Made by a program: the position numbers and the translations under genes. Of a stretch of 64,000 nt of DNA, positions 1 through 7,737 are shown in pieces (positions within the stretch are counted from its first letter, which is position 1; the number at the start of each line of letters is the position of its first letter). The notes beneath the pieces were generated by a model. That model searched no databases. It saw only the letters and a program-made list of their open reading frames with translations, and was not told where the DNA came from. Origin of the DNA: Lolliginicoccus suaedae (GTDB lineage Bacteria; Actinomycetota; Actinomycetes; Mycobacteriales; Mycobacteriaceae); the NCBI RefSeq assembly GCF_008312885.1, contig NZ_VSSO01000001.1:682001-746000 (forward strand), given 5' to 3'.

Positions 1-503
1 CCAAGGGTGTTGTTGACGATATTCGTCAACAGGTTCAGCCCAACATGACCGAGCACCTCCGCGAGCTCGGCATCCGAGGCACCCGCCGCACGCGCCGCCG
101 CGATCTCCTCCGCATCGACCATGCCGCGCTTCTCGTTCGCGGCCCGGGCGAGCACGAGGAGCGCCGCCGTGCGCGGATCATCCGCCTCGGCCTTGCGCGC
201 CGCCGCGAGCTGATCCGCCGACAACCCCGCGCCCTTCTCCCCCAGGTACGTGTGCGCCGACAAGCAATAGCCGCAGCCATTGGACTGCGCGATCGTGATG
301 GCCAGGCGCTCGCGCGTCGCCCGCGGGAGAACCCCTGTGTCCAGCGCGCTCGCGAGGCCGACATAGCCCTTGAGCAGCGCCGGGCTGTGCACCATCACCC
401 GCGCCAGGTTCGGGATGGCCCCGAACGTCTTCTCCGCCAGCTTCAGCGCCTCGGCCTGCGCCTCGGTCGCCTCCGCATCGGTGATCAACGGCAAAACACT
501 CAT
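1..503 (-). CDS. carboxymuconolactone decarboxylase / AhpD-like peroxidase-related protein (3' end outside window)
   Basis: Reading leftwards from the ATG at 503, the frame stays open to the window edge, so the C-terminus is missing. The protein carries the AhpD-core signature: E-R-L-A-I then CGYC, followed by SAHTY. This is the CxxC pair and downstream His that serve peroxide or disulfide chemistry in this family. The alpha-helical, Ala-rich body and the roughly 168 visible residues fit the family length (150-190). It is divergent from an ECF sigma factor across a 140-bp gap, a common pairing that suggests a redox-stress role (inference). The exact substrate is unknown. Confidence 0.85.
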   Translation of the reverse strand, partial: MSVLPLITDAEATEAQAEALKLAEKTFGAIPNLARVMVHSPALLKGYVGLASALDTGVLPRATRERLAITIAQSNGCGYCLSAHTYLGEKGAGLSADQLAAARKAEADDPRTAALLVLARAANEKRGMVDAEEIAAARAAGASDAELAEVLGHVGLNLLTNIVNNTL

Positions 504-590
504 CTCGCACGCTCCTCGTTCTCGTTGTCCCGGGCACGGGCACGCAACCGTGGTGCCGGTGGCGGTTAGCGGCGCGCAGTCACGCGCCAT

Positions 591-627
591 GGTGTAGACA
601 TACGGGCATGCCCCGGCGTTACACACC
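591..627. promoter_or_regulatory. hyphenated palindrome in the AhpD-like/sigma-factor divergent promoter region
   Basis: GGTGTAG at the left and ACACACC at the right flank a perfect 10-bp palindrome, GGGCATGCCC, at 604-613. It sits between the two divergent genes, just upstream of the sigma factor start. It could be an operator or the promoter of either gene. There is no independent support. Confidence 0.3.
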
Positions 628-642
628 CCTCGCGCGCGGAGC

Positions 643-1290
643 ATGGGCAGCGCGATGAGCACCGTGGACGACGACCGCTGGGCCACCGACGCCGAACTGC
701 TCGCCGCCCTGCGCGCCGGTGACACCAGCGCCTTCACCGCTCTCGTCGATGCGCTCCATGCACCCCTAGTGCGCCTAGCCCGCGTGTACGTCACGCCCGC
801 GCTCGCCGAGGATGCCGTGCAGGACACGTGGGTGAACGTGATCCGCGGCCTCCACCGGTTCGAGGGCCGTTCCTCGCTGAAGACCTGGATCTACCGCATC
901 ATGCTCAACCGGGTCCGCACCCTCGCCACCCGGGAGGGACGCATGATCCCGTTCGCCACGGCAGGCCCCGAGGTCGATGCCCGGCCCTCCGTCGATCCCG
1001 CCCAGCTCGACGGCTCCGAGCACGGGCCCCACTACTGGCCCGATGCCCCGCCCCGGTGGGACCTGCTGCCCGAGCAGCACCTGATGTCGCGCGAGGTGCT
1101 CGATGTCGTCGCCAAGGCGCTCGCCACGCTCCCCGCCAGCCAGCGAGAGGTCGTCGTCATGCGTGACATCGAGGGATGGACCAGCGCGGAGACCTGCGAG
1201 TCGCTCGGAATATCGGGGGCCAACCAGCGCGTTCTGCTGCATCGAGGACGTGCCGCGATCCGCACGGCACTGGAGGTGTATCTCTCGTGA
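643..1290 (+). CDS. ECF-type RNA polymerase sigma factor
   Basis: About 215 residues with the two sigma-70 modules of ECF factors. Region 2 shows DAVQDTWVNVIRGL and then F-E-G-R-S-S-L-K-T-W-I-Y-R-I, the -10 recognition helix context. Region 4 shows LPASQREVVVMRDIEGW followed by a helix-turn-helix ending in H-R-G-R-A-A-I-R. A Pro/Asp-rich linker of about 45 residues joins them. There is no SnoaL extension, so it is not ECF41 type. The start could be ATG 643 or ATG 655; GGAG at 638-641 is close to both. Its stop overlaps the GTG start of the anti-sigma gene by 4 bp, so the pair is translationally coupled. Confidence 0.92.
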   Translation: MGSAMSTVDDDRWATDAELLAALRAGDTSAFTALVDALHAPLVRLARVYVTPALAEDAVQDTWVNVIRGLHRFEGRSSLKTWIYRIMLNRVRTLATREGRMIPFATAGPEVDARPSVDPAQLDGSEHGPHYWPDAPPRWDLLPEQHLMSREVLDVVAKALATLPASQREVVVMRDIEGWTSAETCESLGISGANQRVLLHRGRAAIRTALEVYLS

Positions 1291-1634
1291 ACCATCGCCC
1301 CAGCGACGACCCGCACGGTGACCCTGATCCGTTCGTCGGCAATGCGCTGCGCATCAGCTGCGCCGATGCCATCGAGCTCGTCACCGGCTATCTCGACAGC
1401 AGCCTCGACGACGCCGACCTCCAGGCGTTCGAGGAGCACACCAGCCTGTGCGAGGCCTGCCAGGTCTATATCGACCAGGTGCGCCGCACCATCCGCATCA
1501 CCGCGGCCGAGCGCGACGCGAGCGTCGAGGTGCGCCCGCGCGACTTCCCCAGCCTGCTCGAGCTGTTCGCCCAGCAGCATCCGCGCGCTGGAGATGATTC
1601 AGCCAGCAGCGATCAGGACGGGTCCGCGCCCTGA
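1287..1634 (+). CDS. zinc-binding anti-sigma factor (ZAS/zf-HC2)
   Basis: A 115-residue protein starting at the GTG that overlaps the sigma stop (GTGA, 1287-1290). It has an N-terminal Cys (ISCADA), a helix, and the motif E-E-H-T-S-L-C-E-A-C. This is the H-x3-C-x2-C zinc site of anti-sigma factors, which often responds to thiol oxidation. No transmembrane segment is seen, so it is probably a soluble cytoplasmic sensor that sequesters the upstream sigma factor. The last 22 bp overlap the convergent hydrolase gene. Confidence 0.88.
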   Translation: MNHRPSDDPHGDPDPFVGNALRISCADAIELVTGYLDSSLDDADLQAFEEHTSLCEACQVYIDQVRRTIRITAAERDASVEVRPRDFPSLLELFAQQHPRAGDDSASSDQDGSAP

Positions 1635-2329
1635 TTCCCCGCGTCACCAGCCACGACGAGCAGGTGCGCCGCCAGCTCGCCGGGGCAGGCAAGGGCTGGC
1701 ATATGGCCCGAGGGCACCACGACAGGCTCGATGCCTAGCCGCTCCCGGCTCACGCGCTGCTGGAACGGAAGCGGGAACAAGCGATCATCCCGGCCCGCGA
1801 TCACCACCGTGTGCTGCGTCGGCCACTCCGGCCCCTCCCATGCGGAAGCGAAGGGGGTGCCCGACTGGTCACGGAAATGCGCGGCGGCCTGCTCAGTGAT
1901 GCGCGGATCCACATCATGGAAGAACGTGTCGAGCGAATCCATCGCCGCGTGCGGGTCCCGCCCCTGTTCCCTCGCGTACTGGGCCTGTGCTTCCTCCTGC
2001 CCCGTCGCGGCCCACCATTGCCCGCCCGTCTCCCCTGGCGCGGGAATCATCGGCGCAACGAGCACCAGTACCGAGCCCGGGATGCGCTCGCAGGCCAGCA
2101 CGGCGGTGAACGCGCCCATCGAGTGGCCCACCACGATCACCGGTTCCGCGGCCTCGCCGGGAAGGGCTGCCAGTGCCACCCGCGCGTACTCCTCGAAGCC
2201 CGCGGAATCATCCTCGCAGGGCAGGTCGGGCGCATGCACCGCATGGCCGCCGGCCTCGAGCAGCGGAGCCACCCGGTGCCAGTCCCAGGAATCCGAGCCA
2301 GCGCCGTGGATGAGAAGGAATGTCGCCAT
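1613..2329 (-). CDS. alpha/beta-hydrolase fold esterase
   Basis: A 238-residue alpha/beta hydrolase. It opens with LLIHGAGSDSWDW (the oxyanion HGxG-like loop) and has the nucleophile elbow GHSMG near residue 88. A late Asp (AGRDDRLFP) and the C-terminal GHMPAL His complete the likely Ser-Asp-His triad. Its length and spacing resemble the plant-MES/HNL-like or EstA-like bacterial esterases. The substrate cannot be read from sequence. It converges on the anti-sigma gene and is divergent from the Nudix gene 23 bp away. Confidence 0.85.
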   Translation of the reverse strand: MATFLLIHGAGSDSWDWHRVAPLLEAGGHAVHAPDLPCEDDSAGFEEYARVALAALPGEAAEPVIVVGHSMGAFTAVLACERIPGSVLVLVAPMIPAPGETGGQWWAATGQEEAQAQYAREQGRDPHAAMDSLDTFFHDVDPRITEQAAAHFRDQSGTPFASAWEGPEWPTQHTVVIAGRDDRLFPLPFQQRVSRERLGIEPVVVPSGHMPALACPGELAAHLLVVAGDAGNQGADPS

Positions 2330-2352
2330 GAGCCTGACGGTAGCGTGGAGGT

Positions 2353-2916
2353 GTGACGTTTTCCGTCGATCGCGCGCTCGAGGCCATCGCCCGCCACCGG
2401 CCCGAGGCTGTCGAGGCTCGTGGCATGCAGGCGGCGACCGCGCTGATCATCACCCGCGAGCAGCAGCCACGGGCACTGTTCATCCGTCGGGCCCAGCGTG
2501 ACGGGGACCGCTGGTCCGGCCATGCCGCGCTGCCCGGCGGCAAGGTCTCCCCCGCTGACGCGGATCGGTACGCTACCGCGCGCCGCGAGGCCCACGAGGA
2601 GACCGGCACCACCGGCCTAGCCACCGTTGGCGCGCTCGACGACATCAAGGGGTGGTTCGGCTCCGGCGTCGTCACGCCCGTCGTGTTCACTGTCCCCCAG
2701 CCGACGCCGCTGATCCTCGATCCGCGCGAGGTAGCCGATGCTGGCTGGATCCCCCTCGAGGTCCTCGCTGACCGTGCCGCACGCACCCGCCACCCCTACC
2801 CCAGGCTTGGCCCGTGGAAAGCATGGACAGTGCCATTCGGGGAATCGGGCGAGCCACTGATCATCTGGGGGCTGACCTATCGCATCCTGCGGCAGTTCCT
2901 CGCGCTGTGCCGCTAG
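2353..2916 (+). CDS. Nudix hydrolase, CoA-pyrophosphatase-like
   Basis: A 187-residue protein starting at GTG 2353. It has a Nudix box in the order PGGK...A-R-R-E-A-H-E-E-T-G, the metal-binding G-x5-E-x7-R-E-x2-E-E pattern. The sequence W-S-G-H-A-A-L-P-G-G just before the box resembles NudL/CoA pyrophosphatases. It probably hydrolyses a nucleoside diphosphate derivative in the cytoplasm. Its last codons (FLALCR-stop) lie in a 24-bp sequence repeated 1.29 kb downstream, which suggests that DNA was inserted at its 3' end. Confidence 0.87.
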   Translation: MTFSVDRALEAIARHRPEAVEARGMQAATALIITREQQPRALFIRRAQRDGDRWSGHAALPGGKVSPADADRYATARREAHEETGTTGLATVGALDDIKGWFGSGVVTPVVFTVPQPTPLILDPREVADAGWIPLEVLADRAARTRHPYPRLGPWKAWTVPFGESGEPLIIWGLTYRILRQFLALCR

Positions 2917-2919
2917 GGG
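2896..2919. repeat. 24-bp direct repeat, left copy (Nudix 3' end)
   Basis: This perfect 24-bp sequence starts TTCCTCGCGCTG and ends CGCTAGGGG. It contains the last codons and TAG stop of the Nudix gene. It is identical to 4189-4212. The copies bracket the beta-lactamase block and look like attachment-site or recombination junctions. Confidence 0.85.
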
Positions 2920-2984
2920 TACTGACCCGAGACATTGATTGATGAAGATGACATCGCCCCACGCATACGGACTCGGCCGTCGCA

Positions 2985-3845
2985 TCAGCTCTGCGGTAGG
3001 TAGCCAAGCTCCTCGAGGAACGTGTGCGCTAGCGGAACCCGCAGATCGGATTGCCCGTCTTCGGCAACCTCGATCCGCAACGCGAACCCCGCGATCGATC
3101 CGTCATCGTCGACCCACCCGGCGTACCAGCCGGGCGCTGGATCGAAATCGAATGCAAGACCGGTCTTGCCATAGACCGCCGGACCGGTATCGTCGCGGTC
3201 CTCGCGGAGAAGTTCACTCATCGCGTCGACGATCTCGGAGGCGACGGGGACGTCGCGCTCCCCCACTCGTGCCATGAACCGGGCCTGCTCGACCGGGGTG
3301 ATCTCGAGCGGGCCTGTCAGCCAGAACGTATCGATGGTGTCTTCACCGCCGATGTCTTCATTGCCGTAGCCGAACTGCTCGACCATGTCAGACATTCGTT
3401 CGTGCCCGACCCGCCGCGCGATCTCCTGATAGATCGGCACAGCCGAAATCGGCAAGGCCTCACGCATGCTCATGTCACGTTCCCACGCGGGAAGCAATTG
3501 CGGCTCGCCGCCATACGGGAGCACTTCGTCGATATTGTCAACCGCGCCAGTGTGCAAGGCGATGAGGCTGTTCGGAATCTTGAACGTAGATGCAGGGACA
3601 GTGGGAGATGTCGCGTCGTCCTCGCCCACAACGGTCGCGCTGCCGGTGCTTGCATCGAATACGACAAAGGAGCCTTCGACACCCGCGTCGGTGAAGAGGC
3701 GCTCGAGATCCTCACGAACATCCATCGACTCGGCTTCGGGAGTGCTCTGCCCGGCGGTGGGCGGTGCATCATCGGTGGTACTGGTGCAACCCACAGCAAG
3801 GCCGAGTGATGCCAGCGTTGTCGCTGCTAGTCGCAGTGTGCGCAT
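2985..3845 (-). CDS. class D (OXA-type) serine beta-lactamase, predicted lipoprotein
   Basis: A 286-residue protein with an N-terminal signal ending in a lipobox (LGLAVGC, Cys20), so it is probably anchored outside the membrane. All class D motifs are present in order: STFK (86-89, nucleophile Ser and the Lys that is usually carboxylated), SAV (134-136), YGN (160-162), WLTG (175-178) and KTG (227-229). The length fits OXA enzymes (about 260-290). Expected role: hydrolysis of beta-lactams. A BlaR-type sensor domain is ruled out because there is no membrane protease region. The gene lies alone within the 24-bp repeats, next to a broken gene, which points to acquisition by transfer (inference). 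Confidence 0.92.
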   Translation of the reverse strand: MRTLRLAATTLASLGLAVGCTSTTDDAPPTAGQSTPEAESMDVREDLERLFTDAGVEGSFVVFDASTGSATVVGEDDATSPTVPASTFKIPNSLIALHTGAVDNIDEVLPYGGEPQLLPAWERDMSMREALPISAVPIYQEIARRVGHERMSDMVEQFGYGNEDIGGEDTIDTFWLTGPLEITPVEQARFMARVGERDVPVASEIVDAMSELLREDRDDTGPAVYGKTGLAFDFDPAPGWYAGWVDDDGSIAGFALRIEVAEDGQSDLRVPLAHTFLEELGYLPQS

Positions 3846-3867
3846 GATGGGACTCCGTTGCCTAGGA

Positions 3868-4179
3868 TCAGGCTGAGACTACTCGGCGAACATGCACGAG
3901 ACCTTGACCGCGTGTGGGTGATTCGTCGCTATAGCGGGATTGACGAACTTTTTTCTCCGGCCGACCGCCGACCACACCATTGGTGCCGTTGCCGCCTACG
4001 AGCACGAACAGGGTGCCGGTGAGGCCATTCAGCCTGCTGCTCGCCGTCCCGGCAAGTCCGCCAGCACGGCCGAGGTTGTCGGCGCCACCGTGCCCGCCGA
4101 TAGCCGAGACATCCAGGCTGTCCACATCGTCAGGAATGACGAACTCGTGCTGGCCAGCGGTGAGATACGTGCACGTCAC
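3868..4179 (-). pseudogene. remnant of a glycine-rich secreted/surface protein
   Basis: From a GTG at 4179 the frame reads TCTYLTAGQHEFVIP and then a Gly-rich stretch (AIGGHGG, LVGGNGTNG). This resembles the start of the glycine-rich beta-strand domain of large actinobacterial surface proteins. After about residue 72 (VVGGRPEKK) the resemblance is lost and the frame soon ends. There is no signal peptide and no rest of the domain, so this is most likely a decayed fragment carried with the beta-lactamase. Confidence 0.5.
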
Positions 4180-4188
4180 CTCAGCAGA

Positions 4189-4212
4189 TTCCTCGCGCTG
4201 TGCCGCTAGGGG
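4189..4212. repeat. 24-bp direct repeat, right copy
   Basis: Identical to 2896-2919. The codons just upstream (cgt cac ctc agc aga) read R-H-L-S-R before FLALCR-stop, while the intact Nudix gene reads R-I-L-R-Q before FLALCR-stop. The right junction is therefore a diverged ghost of the Nudix C-terminus rather than chance identity. Confidence 0.8.
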
Positions 4213-4256
4213 GCGCCAGTCGAGGCCCGGTGGCGCGGCCCGGTACGGTTGGAGGC

Positions 4257-4535
4257 ATGGGCCCTCACTCCGACACCTCCTGGCAGGAACCCTGGGACGA
4301 TAGCGACTTCGATGACGCGCCGCGGCGAACCGGCCCGCGCTGGACCACCATCGTCGCCTGGATCGCTATCGCCGCGATGGTGCTCGTGCCCATGATGTCC
4401 TTGTTCAACCTGTACCGGGCCGTTCCACTGCTGGTGATCCTGTGCTTCGCCATCCTCGGAGGCATCATCTACCTCGTCAGCACTCGCGGCGGCGAGCTGA
4501 TCACCCGCATCAACAACAAGCTCGGCAAGAAGTAG
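4257..4535 (+). CDS. small two-helix membrane protein
   Basis: 92 residues from ATG 4257, with GGAGG at 4251-4255 directing this start. A polar, acidic N-terminus (about 30 residues) precedes two hydrophobic segments: TIVAWIAIAAMVLVPMM and LLVILCFAILGGIIYLV. A basic tail (RINNKLGKK) follows. It is a predicted inner-membrane protein with no recognised family. It stands alone between the repeat junction and a convergent VOC gene. Confidence 0.72.
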   Translation: MGPHSDTSWQEPWDDSDFDDAPRRTGPRWTTIVAWIAIAAMVLVPMMSLFNLYRAVPLLVILCFAILGGIIYLVSTRGGELITRINNKLGKK

Positions 4536-4589
4536 CGCGCGAGAACGAGCCACGTGGCTGGGCTCGCGCCGTCCGAGGCCAGCTAGCTG

Positions 4590-4991
4590 CTAGACGTATA
4601 CCGCGATCTCGATGAGGTTGCCCTCAGGGTCCCGGCAATACTGCGAGTTGATCGGCCCCAGCGCGCCCGTCCTGATGACCGGTCCCCGGATGATAGCGAC
4701 GCCGCAGGCATCCAGATGCTCCCGGACCTCGTCCGGCGAGGAGTCAGTGATCAAGCACAGGTCTTGGGAGCCTGCCGCCTCCACCGCGCCGGTCTCCCAC
4801 TGCGGGTCATGATCAGGCGCCGCGAGCGGTCGGAGGTTGATCTTCTGATCACCGAACCGGAGCGCCGTGCGCCCGGTGTGCCCGAACTTCTCGATCCTCA
4901 TCCCGAGCACATCCGCGTACCACCGGGCCATTGCGTCCACATCGCGGCAGTTGACAACGATGTGGTCGAAGCGCTCGATCAGGAATCCCAT
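4590..4991 (-). CDS. VOC-family (glyoxalase/dioxygenase superfamily) protein
   Basis: 133 residues from ATG 4991 (an upstream TTG at 5009 would add six residues). It has paired beta-alpha-beta-beta-beta modules. It opens with I-E-R-F-D-H-I-V-V-N-C, with the metal-ligand His, and ends QYCRDPEGNLIEIAVYV, the classic VOC C-terminal strand with the metal-ligand Glu. The family includes extradiol-type lyases, glyoxalases and resistance proteins; the substrate is not predictable. It is convergent with the small membrane protein gene. Confidence 0.82.
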   Translation of the reverse strand: MGFLIERFDHIVVNCRDVDAMARWYADVLGMRIEKFGHTGRTALRFGDQKINLRPLAAPDHDPQWETGAVEAAGSQDLCLITDSSPDEVREHLDACGVAIIRGPVIRTGALGPINSQYCRDPEGNLIEIAVYV

Positions 4992-5030
4992 GGGATCCAC
5001 ACTATTCAATCGTGGAGCGGCACAGTCATG

Positions 5031-5330
5031 CTAGGACTGCTCGAGCCGTGCCTCGACCCGTGCGACCTTGCCCTCGATCTCGCCGTCATGCCCGGGCCTG
5101 ATGTCGGCCTTGAGCACGAGGGACACGCGGGTGCCGAACTCCCCCACCGCGTCGCAGGCCTGCTTGACGACGGCCATGCACTCGTCCCATTCGCCCTCGA
5201 TGGTGGTGAACATCGCGTCGGTGCGGTTGGGCAGGCCGGATGCGCGGACCACCGTGACGGCGGCGGCGACGGCAGCGGACATCGAATCATTTGCGGCCCC
5301 GGAGGGCGCGACAGAGAACGCGATCAGCAT
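5031..5330 (-). CDS. thiamine-binding / MTH1187-YkoF-family protein
   Basis: 99 residues from the ATG opening MLIAFSVAPSG. The fold signature is a ferredoxin-like repeat with TDAMFTTIEGEWDECMAVVKQA and VSLVLKADIRPG. The family (about 100 residues, formerly DUF77) binds thiamine or its pyrimidine moiety. The longer upstream reading to 5363 lacks family similarity. It is a standalone gene, 38 bp downstream of the VOC gene start and on the same strand. Confidence 0.78.
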   Translation of the reverse strand: MLIAFSVAPSGAANDSMSAAVAAAVTVVRASGLPNRTDAMFTTIEGEWDECMAVVKQACDAVGEFGTRVSLVLKADIRPGHDGEIEGKVARVEARLEQS

Positions 5331-5434
5331 TCCTTCACGGTATGCGAGCGCGAGCCCCCGCACGCCAGCGAGCCCCGGCTCCGCGAGGGGAACCGGGGCT
5401 CACGTGGACCGGTGCTGGACCGGCTCGCACTGGA

Positions 5435-6568
5435 TCAGGCGGCGACGAGCTCGCGCGCCGGGGTGCTAGCGCTGGCGAGCTGTGCCTTCTGCTCCTTGGC
5501 CTTGCGGCCGTCGGGCAGGGCGAGGCGGAAGATCTTCTTGTAGACCGATCCGAACTGGCCGAGGAACGAGCCCGTGTTGTAGGGCAGGCCGTACTTGGCG
5601 CAGACGTCCTGGACCTTCGGGGACATCTCGGCGTAGCGGTGCGCCGGGACATCGGGGAACAGGTGGTGCTCGATCTGGAAGCTCAGGTTGCCGGACATGA
5701 TGTGCATGAGCCGACCGCCGTGGAAGTTGGCCGAGCCGAGGATCTGGCGGTAGTACCACGCGCCCTTCGACTCGTTCTCGGTCTCCTCGATGGAGAACTC
5801 CTGCACGTTGGCGGGGAAGTGACCGTTGAAGATGACCGCGGAGGACCAGATGTTGCGGATGAAGTTCGCCGCGACGTTGCCGGCGAAGGTGACCGGGAAG
5901 AACGGGCCGGAGAGCGCCGGGAAGATCAGGTAGTCCTTGAGCGCCTGCTTGCGTCCCTTGTCGAGCGCGCGGCCGAAGCTCTCGCGGGCCTCGGCGAAGG
6001 TCTTCTCGCCGCGGATGACCTTCTCGGACTCCGCTTCCTGGAGGGCGGTGCCCCACTGGAAGAAGGACTGCAGCAGGATCGCGAAGACCGGGTTGAGCAG
6101 CCAGATCGGGTGCCACGGGGTCTCTTCGGTCATGCGCATGACGCCGTAGCCGCTGGCGTCGTGGTCCTTGCCGACGATGTTGGTGTAGGTGTGGTGCACG
6201 TAGTTGTGGGTGTAGCGCCAGCTATCGGAGGAGATGGTGTTGTCCCACTCGAAGTTCTTCGACGTCAGCTCGGGGTCCTGCATCCAGTCGTACTGGCCGT
6301 GCATGACGTTGTGGCCGATCTCCATGTTGTCGAGGATCTTCGCGGCGCCCAGCGAGGCGACACCGGCGAGCCAGAATGGCGGGATGATGCCGGCCCACAG
6401 GAAGGCGCGCCCGGCGACCTCGAGCTTGCGCTGCACGTCGATGATGTTGCGGATGTAGTCGGCGTCGCGCTGGCCGAGGTCAGAGACGACCTCCTGGCGG
6501 ATGGCGTCGAGGTCCTTGCCGAGTGCTTCGATCTGGTCGGCGGTGAGGTCGGGGTGGGTAGTGATCAT
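5435..6568 (-). CDS. membrane fatty-acyl desaturase, DesA3-like
   Basis: A 377-residue di-iron membrane desaturase. Its three His boxes are visible: GHNVMH (85-90), HNYVHH (121-126) and QIEHHLFPD in the C-terminal third. Two hydrophobic regions (around 55-75 and 170-190) span the membrane. It resembles the mycobacterial stearoyl-CoA delta-9 desaturase DesA3, which makes oleate for phospholipids and triacylglycerol. It is the second gene of a two-gene operon, 50 bp after its likely electron donor. Confidence 0.9.
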   Translation of the reverse strand: MITTHPDLTADQIEALGKDLDAIRQEVVSDLGQRDADYIRNIIDVQRKLEVAGRAFLWAGIIPPFWLAGVASLGAAKILDNMEIGHNVMHGQYDWMQDPELTSKNFEWDNTISSDSWRYTHNYVHHTYTNIVGKDHDASGYGVMRMTEETPWHPIWLLNPVFAILLQSFFQWGTALQEAESEKVIRGEKTFAEARESFGRALDKGRKQALKDYLIFPALSGPFFPVTFAGNVAANFIRNIWSSAVIFNGHFPANVQEFSIEETENESKGAWYYRQILGSANFHGGRLMHIMSGNLSFQIEHHLFPDVPAHRYAEMSPKVQDVCAKYGLPYNTGSFLGQFGSVYKKIFRLALPDGRKAKEQKAQLASASTPARELVAA

Positions 6569-6618
6569 GATTATCGTCCTTAGCTGTTGGATCTTGGGAA
6601 CTGTTGGTTATGAAGTGA

Positions 6619-7737
6619 CTAGAGGTTGATGCTCACGTCGCCGCACGGCGCGGTGACGCAGATCTGGATGTCCTTGTCCTCCTCGGAGTCCACCTCGCCG
6701 GTCATGACGTTGCGGGTCGTTCCGAAGTCCTTGCGCTTGGTGCAGGAGAAGCAGATGCCCATGCGGCAGCCGTACTCGGGGGTGAGCCCGGCTTCCTCGG
6801 CCTGCTCGAGGATGCTGCGGCCGTTGTTGGTGACCTTCTTGTCCGCGAAGGTGAACACCAGGTCGCCCTCGACGTCGTCGGAGGGGACGGTGCGCACGGG
6901 TGCGGCAAACTGCTCGAGGTGGAGCTGGTCATCGAGGCCGTCCTCGGCGTAGACCTTGCGCACCGCGTTCATCAGAGGCAGCGGTCCGCAGAGGAAGGTC
7001 TCCGCGTCGTGGAAGTACGGCTCCGCGGCCTCGAGGTGCTCGCGGTTGAAGTACCCGTGCAGGTCGCCGCCGGTCTCTTGCTCGGTGTACGCCCGGACGA
7101 TCTTCACCGTCGGGTACTGCTCCTTGAGCTCGTCGAGCTCGCGGCGGTAGATGATGTCGTTCTCGGTGAACGCGTAGTGCAGGAAGGTGATCTTGCCGTT
7201 GTAGGCCTTGTCGCACAGGGTCCGCAGCATCGACATGACCGGGGTGATGCCGGAGCCGCCGCTGATCAGCAGGATGCGTCGCGGGTGGGGCAGCGGGACG
7301 AAGAACTCGCCCTGCGCCTCCGAGAGGGTGACGATCATGCCGGGCTTGGCGTTGTCACGCAGGTACGGGGAGACGAGGCCGTTGGGGTCCACCTTGATGG
7401 TGAGCTCGATGCGGCCGTCGCGGCGGAACTGCGAGTCGGCGGGCGAGTAGCAGCGGGTGCGGCGGATGCCGTCGATGTCGACGGAGAGGCGCACGAACTG
7501 CCCTGCCCGGAAGCCCTTCCAGTTGGCGTTGGGCCGCAGGGTGAGCGTGACGCTGTCGGTGGTCTTGCGCTCGACCGCGGTCACCTCGGCGCGGATGTCG
7601 GTGAGCGACCATGCGGGGTCGATCATCCCGACGTAGCGATCCACGCTGTGGGGGCTTGCCATTGCTCGGGCGATGGACGAACCCAGAACGCGTCGTCCTG
7701 GTCGCGATGACGTCACCACACTCATTGCTGTACGCAT
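6619..7737 (-). CDS. ferredoxin reductase with FAD/NAD(P) and C-terminal 2Fe-2S domains (desaturase electron donor, Rv3230c-like)
   Basis: 372 residues. The FAD-binding site is RTRCYSPAD, the NAD(P)-binding segment is LLISGGSGITPVMSML, and the C-terminal plant-type ferredoxin has CRMGICFSCTKRKD (C-x4-C-x2-C) plus a distal Cys (QICVTAPCGD). It matches the oxidoreductase that passes NADPH electrons to DesA3, and the reductase-first gene order is that of Mycobacterium tuberculosis Rv3230c-Rv3229c (from memory). The start could be ATG 7737 or Met5. Confidence 0.9.
   Translation of the reverse strand: MRTAMSVVTSSRPGRRVLGSSIARAMASPHSVDRYVGMIDPAWSLTDIRAEVTAVERKTTDSVTLTLRPNANWKGFRAGQFVRLSVDIDGIRRTRCYSPADSQFRRDGRIELTIKVDPNGLVSPYLRDNAKPGMIVTLSEAQGEFFVPLPHPRRILLISGGSGITPVMSMLRTLCDKAYNGKITFLHYAFTENDIIYRRELDELKEQYPTVKIVRAYTEQETGGDLHGYFNREHLEAAEPYFHDAETFLCGPLPLMNAVRKVYAEDGLDDQLHLEQFAAPVRTVPSDDVEGDLVFTFADKKVTNNGRSILEQAEEAGLTPEYGCRMGICFSCTKRKDFGTTRNVMTGEVDSEEDKDIQICVTAPCGDVSINL

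Noticed and set aside
2920-4188. Integrase or insertion sequence within the beta-lactamase block
   Set aside because: No transposase- or recombinase-like reading frame and no terminal inverted repeats were seen; only the direct repeats at the ends.
5291-6583. A 430-codon plus-strand reading frame opposite the desaturase
   Set aside because: Antisense shadow of the His-box desaturase gene, with low-complexity Val/Glu/Asp composition.
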